Both the position numbers and the translations under genes were made by a program. A model generated the notes under the pieces. The model was not told the origin of the DNA. It ran no database searches and saw nothing but the letters and a program-made list of their open reading frames with translations. Of a DNA stretch of 35,028 nucleotides, positions 26,083-33,563 are shown piece by piece. The number at the start of each line of letters is the position of its first letter. The first letter of the stretch is position 1. The DNA is from Desulfobacteraceae bacterium (GTDB lineage Bacteria > Desulfobacterota > Desulfobacteria > Desulfobacterales > JAABRJ01). The stretch covers positions 1 to 35,028 of the forward strand of contig JAJDNY010000133.1 of assembly GCA_022340425.1 (NCBI GenBank), in the 5' to 3' direction.

Positions 26083-26778
26083 ATGGCCAAGAAGAAAAAA
26101 ATCAGCCGCAAGGAACTCCTCAGCCAGCAGGACGAGTTTTTGACCTATTCAGCCAAACTGCTGCAATACGCGGCCCGGCATAAAAAACCGTTGGCAGTCG
26201 CTTTAGGGGTCGTGTTGGCGGTGGGGATCGCGGTCAGCGGCTACCAATTTTTTTCGGCCCAGAATGAGAAAAAGGCCTCCTCCCGGTCGGCGCAGCTATT
26301 CGAGCGCTACGAAACCCTGGCCTCCGAAAAGTCCGCCGTGGAAGCCTACCGGGCCGTCGAAAAGGATTTCCAGGCGCTTATCAGCGATTTCCCCCGCACC
26401 CAGGCCGCCAGACGCGCCGCCGTGACCCTGGCCAACATCGGTTACCGGGCCGGCGATTACGACGACGCGATGGCGCTTTACCGCCAAAACATCAACGCCT
26501 TCGAAAATGATCCGGCCATCCAAGGCCTCATTTTGAGCAGCCTGGCCTATTGCCAGGAGGCGAAAAAAGAATATGCCGGCGCAGCCCGGGATTTCGATCA
26601 GGTCGTTCAGGGAGACCGTTTTCTAATGAAAGATGACGCCCTTTTCGGCCTGGCGCGGGTTTATGACGGGATGGGGGAAAAAGAAAAGCGGCTGGCGGTG
26701 CTGGACCGGCTTGTTGCCGACCACGAGGATTCGATTTACCATGCTTTGGCGCGCGAAGCGGCTGCCGGCCTGAAGTGA
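26083..26778 (+). CDS. TPR-containing membrane-anchored protein (YfgM-like)
   Basis: A 231-residue protein with a Lys-rich cytoplasmic N-terminus, a single membrane helix (PLAVALGVVLAVGIAVSGYQFF, about residues 36-57) and a periplasmic domain of helical repeats. TPR-like pairs are visible from about residue 100 (AARRAAVTLANIGYRAGDYDDAMALYRQNI; SSLAYCQEAKKEYAGAARDFDQVV; ALFGLARVYDGMGEKEKRLAVLDRLV). The layout fits YfgM/YbgF-type envelope adaptors. GGAGG precedes the ATG at 26083. It runs toward the convergent response regulator, with 70 bp between stops and no clear terminator. Confidence 0.85.
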   Translation: MAKKKKISRKELLSQQDEFLTYSAKLLQYAARHKKPLAVALGVVLAVGIAVSGYQFFSAQNEKKASSRSAQLFERYETLASEKSAVEAYRAVEKDFQALISDFPRTQAARRAAVTLANIGYRAGDYDDAMALYRQNINAFENDPAIQGLILSSLAYCQEAKKEYAGAARDFDQVVQGDRFLMKDDALFGLARVYDGMGEKEKRLAVLDRLVADHEDSIYHALAREAAAGLK

Positions 26779-26848
26779 GGGGGGGCTGAAACGATCCCGC
26801 GGGCGCGATGCCCCGCCGTTGCGCCGGGCGCGGCCCGGTGCCGGCCGG

Positions 26849-28231
26849 TTACTCTTTCGACTTGACCTCCAATCCCAGTTTTTTGATTTTCATATTCAAT
26901 CCGCTCTTGCCGATCCCCAGCAATTCCGCCGCATGGGCCTGAACGTTGTGGGTTGTTTTCAGCGCCCGCAGAATCATCTTCTTCTCGACTATCGTCAGGG
27001 TTTCGTTGAGTTTGGAATTGGCCGGGATGCCGTCCAGGTAAATGGTGGTGGTCAAGTTGTCTTTGAAGTCCTGGGGCAGATCGGCTTCGCGAATGACGTC
27101 ATTAGGACACAAGATCATCGCCCGCTCGATCACGTTCTCTAGCTGGCGCACGTTGCCCGGCCAACTGTAGTCATAAAAGAGCCGCTCCACTTCGGGATCC
27201 AACCCCTTGATGGGGACGTCGGCCTTGCGTTCGCCGGCGTACTTGTCAATGAAGTGCGCCACCAGAAGCCGGAGATCCTCCTGGCGTTTGCGCAGCGGGG
27301 GCAGGGCGATGTGGACAACATTGAGACGGTAAAAGAGGTCCTCGCGAAAACGCCCGGCTTTGACCTCCTTTTCCAGCTCCTTGTTGGTTGCAGCGATCAG
27401 GCGAATATCCACCACAACCGGCTTGACGCCCCCCACCCGTTCAAAAACCTTTTCCTGCAGGACCCGGAGCAGTTTGACCTGTAAATTCGGGGAAAGTTCT
27501 CCAATTTCATCCAAGAAAAGAGTGCCTGTATCGGCCAGCTCAAAACGCCCCTTCTTCATTGAAACCGCGCCGGTAAAGGCCCCTTTCTCGTGGCCGAAGA
27601 GCTCGCTTTCCATGAGGCTTTCGGTCAGGGCCGAGCAGTTGACCGCAATAAAAGGCTTTTTGGCGCGGGGGCTGTTGTAGTGGATCGATTTGGCCACCAG
27701 CTCCTTGCCGGTCCCGCTTTCGCCTTCGATCAGGACGGTTGCCGTGGCCTGGGCCACCTTTTGGATCAACTGGAAAACATCCCGCATCGCCTTGCTTTTG
27801 CCGATGATGTTGCCGAAGCGGTACTGGGACTCAAAAGCGCTCCGGAGATGGCGGTTTTCCTTTATCACCCGGTACATGGCGACGGCCTTTTTCACATGCA
27901 GCACCATGCGCTCGTTGTCAAAGGGTTTCTGAAGGTAGGTGTAGGCGCCCTTCTGCATGGCCTCCACCGCTTTTTCCACCGTGCCGTGGGCCGTCATCAT
28001 GATCACCGGCAGGTCGGCATCGATCGCCTTGATCCGCTCCAGCAGCTCGATCCCATCCATCGTGGGCATTTTCATGTCCGTCAGCACCAGGTCCACATCC
28101 GAGTTTTCCAGCGTGGACAGCGCTTTCTCCGCACTGCCGGCCGTCAGGGTTTCAAAGCCCTCCTCCCCCAAGACGGTGCTGAGAATGGTCAGGTAATTTT
28201 TTTCATCATCAACGATCAGAATGGTTTCCAT
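26849..28231 (-). CDS. Sigma54-dependent response regulator (NtrC family)
   Basis: A 460-residue transcription activator with three domains. The receiver occupies residues 1-120, with acidic pocket DDE (8-10), phosphorylation site Asp52 (LVLTDMKMP) and a switch Lys. The AAA+ domain has Walker A GESGTGKE, the sigma54-contacting loop GAFTGA, and Walker B GTLFLDEIGEL. The C-terminal Fis-type helix-turn-helix contains NVQAHAAELLGIGKSGLNMKIKKLGL; the GKSGLNMK turn differs from the common R-TL-RK form. It activates sigma54 promoters, target unknown. It lies 97 bp downstream of its presumed sensor kinase gene. The adjacent divergent pilus operon is a possible target, though no sigma54 -24/-12 site was found there. 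Confidence 0.95.
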   Translation of the reverse strand: METILIVDDEKNYLTILSTVLGEEGFETLTAGSAEKALSTLENSDVDLVLTDMKMPTMDGIELLERIKAIDADLPVIMMTAHGTVEKAVEAMQKGAYTYLQKPFDNERMVLHVKKAVAMYRVIKENRHLRSAFESQYRFGNIIGKSKAMRDVFQLIQKVAQATATVLIEGESGTGKELVAKSIHYNSPRAKKPFIAVNCSALTESLMESELFGHEKGAFTGAVSMKKGRFELADTGTLFLDEIGELSPNLQVKLLRVLQEKVFERVGGVKPVVVDIRLIAATNKELEKEVKAGRFREDLFYRLNVVHIALPPLRKRQEDLRLLVAHFIDKYAGERKADVPIKGLDPEVERLFYDYSWPGNVRQLENVIERAMILCPNDVIREADLPQDFKDNLTTTIYLDGIPANSKLNETLTIVEKKMILRALKTTHNVQAHAAELLGIGKSGLNMKIKKLGLEVKSKE

Positions 28232-28328
28232 CAGCGAACCACCTGTTGTCGGTTGGTTGTTGGCGTTGCCGTCTCAAGGGTCGGCGCGGGTATCCGATGG
28301 GCGCAAGGCTGGTTTTTGGGGGGCGGCT

Positions 28329-29648
28329 TCACTCCGGCCCCAGGGGCAGGGCCACCGTGACCCGCGTGCCGCCCTCCGGCCGATTGCCGATCCGGATATG
28401 GCCGTCGTGAGATTCGATGATGTTCTTGACGATCCCCAAACCCAGGCCGGTGCCCATTTCCTTGGTGGTGAAAAACGGGTTCCAGATCTTTTCCTTGACC
28501 TCCTCCGCAATGCCCGTGCCGCTGTCGTCGAAATGCAGCAGCGCCTGTTGGCGGTCCATTTCGGTTGTGATTTGCAGCCGACCGCCATCGGGCATGGCCT
28601 GCATCGCGTTGATCAGGATGTTGAGAAAGGCCTGGTAGAGCATGTCGGCGTCTGCGAGGATCGCGGCCAGACGCGGGTCATAGCGTTTCTCCACCGCATA
28701 GCCCTTCTCTTTCAGCTGCGCGTCCAGAAACGTCAGGTTTTTCTCGATGATGTCCTCCACCCGGCATGACTCCCTTTTGGGGTCCTTGGGCTTGGCGTAG
28801 TTGAGAAAGTCGGTGATGATATCGTTCAGCCTGCCGGCTTCTTCGACGATGATGTGCGGAATCCGGTTTTCGGGGTCGAGCTGCGCCATTTTTTTCTGCA
28901 GATGTTCGGCGGAGCTTTGAATAATTCCCAGGGGATTTCGTATTTCATGGGAAATGCCGGCCGTCAATTTGCCCAGCGAGGAGAGATGCTCCGCCCGGCT
29001 CAGTTCCTCCTTCAAGCGCAGGCGTTCCCGGGATCGGCTTTCGATGATGGCCTCGCCCCGCTTGACGACAAAAAGCAGCGAGAGAAAAAGAACGCCCATC
29101 ACCACCGCCGAGGAAACAATAACGCCCATCTGGAACCTGAAAAAGGTCCGGTACTCGTCGGAAAGGTCCTGAACGATCTCAACCACCCCCAGGACCGGCC
29201 CTGAAATTCGGGAGAGAGGTTTTTCGGCCCGCAGCGCGGCAAAGGTGATGATCTTGCTCTCTTTGGGAATTCCAAGGAAAATTTCCAGGAAATTCCCACG
29301 CTGCACCAGCCGGGAGGTGGGGCGGCCCTCCAGGGCATAGCGGTACTCCGGTCCTCCCAGGTCCTTTTTACCGATCAGATCCTTGTCGTAACTATAGGCG
29401 ACGATATTGTTTTTGTCAAAAATATTAACGCTTTCCACCTTAAAGCTGTGAAAGGTGCTGCGCACGACCTTGTCCATCCGATCAAACTGCTCGGGGTTTC
29501 GCAGTTGGATTTTGCCGTATTTGAGGGCCACCGGAATCACAAATTGCAAAAAGACCTGATGGTTGAGGTTTTCCACCAGTGCGAGGGCATAGTCTTCGCT
29601 CTTTTGGCGTTGATTGGCGCGCGCCCAGTGGGTGTTCAAGGCCGCCAA
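28329..29648 (-). CDS. Membrane sensor histidine kinase (N-terminus uncertain)
   Basis: At least 439 residues: an extracytoplasmic sensor region of about 150 residues, a membrane helix ([21 protein letters not shown]), then a HisKA domain with [18 protein letters not shown] (phosphorylated His) and an HATPase domain with the N box ([14 protein letters not shown]), DDSGTGIAE and [12 protein letters not shown]. It should phosphorylate the adjacent NtrC-type regulator. The listed start, TTG at 29648, falls inside an apparent first membrane helix. The frame stays open upstream to a TGA at 29787-29789 and encodes KPFRLVKYFTFSSLIAIFLG, but contains no ATG, GTG or TTG. The real start may be the CTG at 29747, or an out-of-frame ATG at 29758 may reflect a one-base deletion. 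Confidence 0.88.
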   Translation of the reverse strand: MAALNTHWARANQRQKSEDYALALVENLNHQVFLQFVIPVALKYGKIQLRNPEQFDRMDKVVRSTFHSFKVESVNIFDKNNIVAYSYDKDLIGKKDLGGPEYRYALEGRPTSRLVQRGNFLEIFLGIPKESKIITFAALRAEKPLSRISGPVLGVVEIVQDLSDEYRTFFRFQMGVIVSSAVVMGVLFLSLLFVVKRGEAIIESRSRERLRLKEELSRAEHLSSLGKLTAGISHEIRNPLGIIQSSAEHLQKKMAQLDPENRIPHIIVEEAGRLNDIITDFLNYAKPKDPKRESCRVEDIIEKNLTFLDAQLKEKGYAVEKRYDPRLAAILADADMLYQAFLNILINAMQAMPDGGRLQITTEMDRQQALLHFDDSGTGIAEEVKEKIWNPFFTTKEMGTGLGLGIVKNIIESHDGHIRIGNRPEGGTRVTVALPLGPE

Positions 29649-29789
29649 AACAAGCGTTCCGAGGAAAATCGCGATCAGACTGGAAAAGGTGAAGTATTTG
29701 ACTAGCCTGAACGGTTTGGTTTTTTCTTCAGAGGACGGGGATTTCAGAACCTTCCCATGTCGTTTTGGATTGTGTGCAAGAGGCTTTCA

Positions 29790-30241
29790 TCTAAGAACTT
29801 TTGATAGTCAAAGGCAAGTGAATTTTGAGGCCCGACACGGTTCCGGGCGCGGACGTGCGGTTTTCAGCCTGGAGGGCCCGCCGCCGCGGGCGTTGGAAAC
29901 GCGTCGCACCCCAAAGCACCGCCATTCGGCCGCCCCATCCGGCGCGGAAATGGTATTTGCCACATCATGTGGTGCGGCCAGGCGATCCGCTCTGCCACAT
30001 GTAGCGGCGCAGGTCCTTCCGGGTCTTGATTTTGCGGATGCTAACTAGCTGGGAAAGTTATGTTAAAGTTTGCCAAAGGCGTCTCCGATAACCTTAGTAC
30101 CAGAAACAATCCGCTATCTTTGGCCGCGATTTTACGGGCAACGACAACGGCAGGCACCGGCGCATTAAAGCGCGCGACGTTTTCCTTTCAGCCTTGGCGC
30201 GCGAGGCTGTTTTAATCAATTCACGCCCTGGAACGCAAAGA
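29790..30241. other. Control region between the sensor kinase and the pilus operon
   Basis: A 452-bp non-coding stretch between divergent genes. It holds a symmetric box CCACATCATGTGG (29960-29972) and a second TGCCACAT box (29993-30000) 35 bp away, possible binding sites for a regulator. Neither a clear sigma54 (GG-N10-GC) site nor a strong sigma70 promoter for the plus strand was found by eye. TTGCCA near 30070 is a possible -35 box lacking a partner. The right half is AT-richer. Confidence 0.45.
29960..30000. promoter_or_regulatory. Pair of CCACAT boxes, one palindromic
   Basis: CCACAT-C-ATGTGG is a 6+1+6 perfect inverted repeat preceded by TTTG. CCACAT recurs after TCTG at 29995, in the same orientation and 35 bp on, about three and a third helical turns. 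This arrangement would suit paired activator dimers; it is an inference from symmetry only. Confidence 0.35.
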
Positions 30242-30463
30242 ATGCAAGAAACAGAAAACCTCGAAGCGGGCAAAAATTGTCTTAAGGAAATCCGCGAATC
30301 CCTCCTGATGAGTAAGTCCGAACTTGCCCGAACCGCCCATGTTTCACCGATCACCATCAGCCGTATTGAAAAAGGTATGGCCTGTAGAATGGAGACCAAG
30401 CGAAAAATCATCCTGGCACTGGGTTTCAAACTCAAAGACAAAGACAAAATTTTTAGCGATTAA
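30242..30463 (+). CDS. Small XRE-type helix-turn-helix regulator
   Basis: A 73-residue protein consisting of one HTH domain: CLKEIRESLLMSKSELARTAHVSPITISRIEKGMACRMETKRKIILALGF spans most of it, with the recognition helix at SPITISRIEKG. The C-terminus is short and charged (KLKDKDKIFSD). The ATG at 30242 gives a normal single-domain length; an upstream in-frame TTG would add 16 residues. It ends 11 bp before pilM and is surely co-transcribed with it, so it may control the pilus operon. Base composition is more AT-rich than the surrounding genes. Confidence 0.83.
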   Translation: MQETENLEAGKNCLKEIRESLLMSKSELARTAHVSPITISRIEKGMACRMETKRKIILALGFKLKDKDKIFSD

Positions 30464-30474
30464 AAGAGAATACT

Positions 30475-31530
30475 ATGTTTTTCGGGAAAAAAGATCAACT
30501 TGTCGGCCTGGACATCGGCTCGAGATCCATCAAGGTAGCCGAGTTGGCGGAAACCAAAAAAGGTCCCAGTTTGAAAAAGTTCGGACTGATCGACCTCGCC
30601 CCGGGAGCCATTGAGGAAGGCCTCGTGCGGGACCCCAAAGCCGTTGCGGACAGCATTCGGGAGCTTTTCAAACTCTACAATGTCAGCGAACAGAATGTTG
30701 CCATATCCATCGGTGGCTACTCCGTAATCGTCAAAAAAATCTTTGTGCCCTCCATGACGGAGGAAAAGCTCCAGGAGACGATCCACCTTGAGGCCGAACA
30801 GTACATTCCCTTCGATATCAGCGATGTCAATCTCGATTTCCAGATTATCGGGGAAAGTGAACACAACGCCAACCAGATGGCCGTGCTGCTGGTCGCCGCC
30901 AAGAAGGAAATGATCAACGACTACGTTCAGCTGGTTCAAATGGCCGGCCTGAACCCTTGCACCATCGACATCGATGCCTTCGCGCTGCAAAACATTTTCG
31001 AGATCAATCATCAGGACAATCCGGACAACGTGGCCCTGATCGATATTGGCGCAAGCAAGACCTCCTTGAATATCCTGAAAGGCAAGACCTCCGTTTTCAT
31101 GCGGGATGTTTCCCTGGGATGTGCCCAGATCAATCAAAAAATGGTGTCGCTTTTGGGGTGCTCTTTTGAAGAGGCGGAGCATATCAAGCTCAGTGAGCAG
31201 CCCGAGGGCATTTCACCCGAGAACCTGCGGGAGATCACCTCGGCCATCGTATCCGACTGGTGCACAGAAATCAGGCGGGCGCTTGATTTTTTCTATTCCA
31301 CCTACCCCGACGATCATGTCAAGCGGATCGTTCTCAGCGGTGGCGGGGCCAATATCGGCGAATTCAGGGATCTGCTGGCGGTGGAAACCTCGGCGGATGT
31401 CACGGCGATCAACCCGTTTGCCAGCTACTACGTCGACGACGAGAAGTTTGATCCGGCATATTTGGAAAAAATCGGTCCCCAGGCAGCCATTTGCATGGGA
31501 TTAGCTAACAGAAGAGTAAATGACAAATGA
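30475..31530 (+). CDS. pilM: Type IV pilus assembly ATPase-fold protein PilM
   Basis: A 351-residue actin-fold protein on the cytoplasmic face of the pilus machine, which binds the N-terminal tail of PilN and links the inner-membrane complex to the motors. Seen: GLDIGSRSIKVAEL (phosphate 1), IHLEAEQYIPFDISDVNLDFQII (the classic PilM stretch, about residues 102-124), ALIDIGASKTSLNIL (phosphate 2) and IVLSGGGANIGEF (adenosine loop). The length is typical. Its stop overlaps the pilN start by four bases (ATGA). Confidence 0.96.
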   Translation: MFFGKKDQLVGLDIGSRSIKVAELAETKKGPSLKKFGLIDLAPGAIEEGLVRDPKAVADSIRELFKLYNVSEQNVAISIGGYSVIVKKIFVPSMTEEKLQETIHLEAEQYIPFDISDVNLDFQIIGESEHNANQMAVLLVAAKKEMINDYVQLVQMAGLNPCTIDIDAFALQNIFEINHQDNPDNVALIDIGASKTSLNILKGKTSVFMRDVSLGCAQINQKMVSLLGCSFEEAEHIKLSEQPEGISPENLREITSAIVSDWCTEIRRALDFFYSTYPDDHVKRIVLSGGGANIGEFRDLLAVETSADVTAINPFASYYVDDEKFDPAYLEKIGPQAAICMGLANRRVNDK

Positions 31531-32108
31531 TACGAATCAATCTACTGCCATTTCGGGCGGCGCGCAAAAAGGAAAATGTTCGCAAGCAGGCGTCTATTTT
31601 CATGCTCTCGATTTTTCTGGGCGTCATTCTGCTTGGCTACTTGAGTTTCATGTTCGGCAGCAAGGTCGGCAAGATGTCGACGCGGATCCAGGAGACCAAA
31701 ACTGCCCTGGCGCAATTCGATGTCCAGGCAAAAGAGGTCGACCAAATTCAAAAAGATCTGGAAGTTCTCAAAAAAAAGATAGACGTGATCACCAACCTCA
31801 AATCCAATCGCAAAGGGCCGGTTCTCCTTTTGGATAGCCTGACCCAGTTGGTGATACCCAAGCGCATGTGGCTCACCAATCTGGAGGCCAAGGGCGATGG
31901 GGTCAACATCAAGGGCGTCGCCCTGGACAACCGCACCGTTGCGGATTTCATGACCCAGCTGGAAAAATCCAAACTGTTTGCCAGCGTAAACTTGTCGACC
32001 CTCAATCAGAAGACCATCCGGGACGAAATGAATCTGAAGAGTTTCATCATCACCTGCAACAAAGCGGCGGCAGAAAACACGGTGACCAGCGAGGCCAAAA
32101 AACAATGA
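31527..32108 (+). CDS. pilN: Type IV pilus inner-membrane protein PilN
   Basis: A 193-residue bitopic protein. The N-terminal MIRINLLPFRAARKKEN is the INLLP-type tail that docks into PilM. One membrane helix follows (FMLSIFLGVILLGYLSFMFG, about residues 24-43), then a periplasmic coiled coil (ETKTALAQFDVQAKEVDQIQKDLEVLKKKIDVI) and a ferredoxin-like domain with PKRMWLTNLEAKGDGVNIKGVALDN. It heterodimerises with PilO. It overlaps both pilM and pilO by four bases. Confidence 0.95.
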   Translation: MIRINLLPFRAARKKENVRKQASIFMLSIFLGVILLGYLSFMFGSKVGKMSTRIQETKTALAQFDVQAKEVDQIQKDLEVLKKKIDVITNLKSNRKGPVLLLDSLTQLVIPKRMWLTNLEAKGDGVNIKGVALDNRTVADFMTQLEKSKLFASVNLSTLNQKTIRDEMNLKSFIITCNKAAAENTVTSEAKKQ

Positions 32109-32800
32109 AAAAGTCACGCAATCCCATTCAGATCTTGGATCCGGTTTTCGGAAAATTTGAAAACTTATCGAAGCTGCACCGGATTCTGGTTGTCTGCGGA
32201 ACCATCGCCATTCTTGTGGGCGGCTTCACCTATTTTTCCTACTACCCGAAGCTGAAGACCCTGAATGCCCAGAAGAAGGAGTACACCCTTCTCCATCAAA
32301 AGCTGACCGCGGCCCAGCAGAAAGCGGCCAACCTGGAGAAATTCCGGGAGGAAAAGCGCAAAGTCGAAGCCCACTTCCAGGTGGTCAAAAAAGCCCTTCC
32401 CGAAAAGGAGGATATTCCCTCCCTGCTGGCGGGGGTCTCGCAGTCCGGTCAGGATTCCGGTCTGGATTTCGTTCTGTTCCAGCCCAACCCTGAAGTTCTC
32501 AAGGACTTTTACGCCGAGATTCCGGTTTCCATCAACGTGACCGGCGAGTATCACAATGTGGCGTCCTTTTTTGACCGGGTATCCCGTCTTTCCAGGATTG
32601 TCGACATCAAGGACATCGAAATGACACCGATTTCGGATGTCAAAACGGTCAGGAAGGCCTCGGCCAACAGTTCGCAGGCGGTCCCGGCCAACGTCCTGAG
32701 CACCAAATGCACCGCTGTCACCTACAAATTCGTCGAAAAAGCGCCCCAGCAAACGGCCCCCGACGCCACCAAGTCCAAAAAATCCGAAAAGAAGAAATAA
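32105..32800 (+). CDS. pilO: Type IV pilus inner-membrane protein PilO
   Basis: A 231-residue bitopic protein with a short cytoplasmic tail, a membrane helix (ILVVCGTIAILVGGFTYFSYYP, about residues 27-48), a coiled coil (LNAQKKEYTLLHQKLTAAQQKAANLEKFREEKRKVE) and a PilO periplasmic domain (LPEKEDIPSLLAGVSQSGQDSGLDFVLFQP; VSINVTGEYHNVASFFDRVSRLSRIVDI). The C-terminal tail is Lys-rich. The start ATG at 32105 overlaps the pilN stop; longer in-frame extension into pilN is not expected. Confidence 0.95.
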   Translation: MKKSRNPIQILDPVFGKFENLSKLHRILVVCGTIAILVGGFTYFSYYPKLKTLNAQKKEYTLLHQKLTAAQQKAANLEKFREEKRKVEAHFQVVKKALPEKEDIPSLLAGVSQSGQDSGLDFVLFQPNPEVLKDFYAEIPVSINVTGEYHNVASFFDRVSRLSRIVDIKDIEMTPISDVKTVRKASANSSQAVPANVLSTKCTAVTYKFVEKAPQQTAPDATKSKKSEKKK

Positions 32801-32803
32801 GCC

Positions 32804-33559
32804 ATGGATAAAAAACACGCCATTAAAGTGACTTCCGCCTGTTTCGTCCTTTCGCTGCTGATCCTTACGGGCTGTGAAACGCGCACCAAAACGGCCCGAA
32901 ACCCGGAGGTGGTCAAAAAGAAGATCGTCGTGGCCCAGGCCGACAACCGGTCGGTGGCGGTGGCGCAGACCGACACCGGGGCCGGCAGCCCAGGTGCGAT
33001 CACCTTGGACAAAACAGCCGATGGACTGGAAATCAACACCCTGGAAACCGCCGAGCTCTACAATCCGGAAGGCAAAACCGATCCTTTCGCACCGCTTTTC
33101 AGAGAAGAACCGGTGGCGGCCTCCGGAGCCCTGGCGGTCAAGACCCAGCGGGCGCAGCAGCGGATTCCGTTGACGCCGCTGGAAATGGTGGATCTCAGCC
33201 AGCTCAAACTGGTGGGTATCCTGCGTGCGGACAGTGGCAACAAGGCCCTCGTCGAAGAGTCCAACGGAAAGGGGTACGTCGTTAAAAAGGGCGTTTATCT
33301 GGGGTCTCGCGGCGGGCGTCTGGAAAAGATCCTCAAAGACAGCATCGTTGTCTACGAACCCCTGCTGCCGGTGCATGAGGTCGACGAAAAGTCAATTTAC
33401 GACGTCGAGGGCAAAAATTTCTCGATCTTTGAGGCCGAGGGCAAAAAATTCGCCAATGTCGATGGAAAGAAGTTCGAGGCGCTCGTCAGCACCATAGACG
33501 GTAAAGCTTTTTTTGTTGATCCCAAGGAACTGAAACTTCAGAAACCTGCTGGAGAATGA
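32804..33559 (+). CDS. pilP: Type IV pilus lipoprotein PilP
   Basis: A 251-residue lipoprotein that links the PilNO complex to the secretin. The lipobox is LLILTGC, with the acylated Cys at about residue 24. A disordered linker follows, then the PilP domain (NPEGKTDPFAPLF; LTPLEMVDLSQLKLVGILRADSGNKALVEESNGKGYVVKKGVYLGSRGGRLEKI). A C-terminal extension of about 60 residues contains near-repeats (NFSIFEAEGKKFANVDGKKFEALVS), longer than in gammaproteobacterial PilP. It begins four bases after the pilO stop. Confidence 0.93.
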   Translation: MDKKHAIKVTSACFVLSLLILTGCETRTKTARNPEVVKKKIVVAQADNRSVAVAQTDTGAGSPGAITLDKTADGLEINTLETAELYNPEGKTDPFAPLFREEPVAASGALAVKTQRAQQRIPLTPLEMVDLSQLKLVGILRADSGNKALVEESNGKGYVVKKGVYLGSRGGRLEKILKDSIVVYEPLLPVHEVDEKSIYDVEGKNFSIFEAEGKKFANVDGKKFEALVSTIDGKAFFVDPKELKLQKPAGE

Positions 33560-33563
33560 CAAC

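Noticed and set aside
29800-30241. Sigma54 -24/-12 promoter for the pilus operon
   Set aside because: Candidates such as TTGGCGCGCGAGGCTG near 30195 fail the GG-N10-GC rule. I found no acceptable match.
30120-30260. Possible c-di-GMP (GEMM) riboswitch before the pilus operon
   Set aside because: Only an ACGCAAAG-like string near 30233 matches; the GCAAA-type loop and paired stems of the consensus could not be built.
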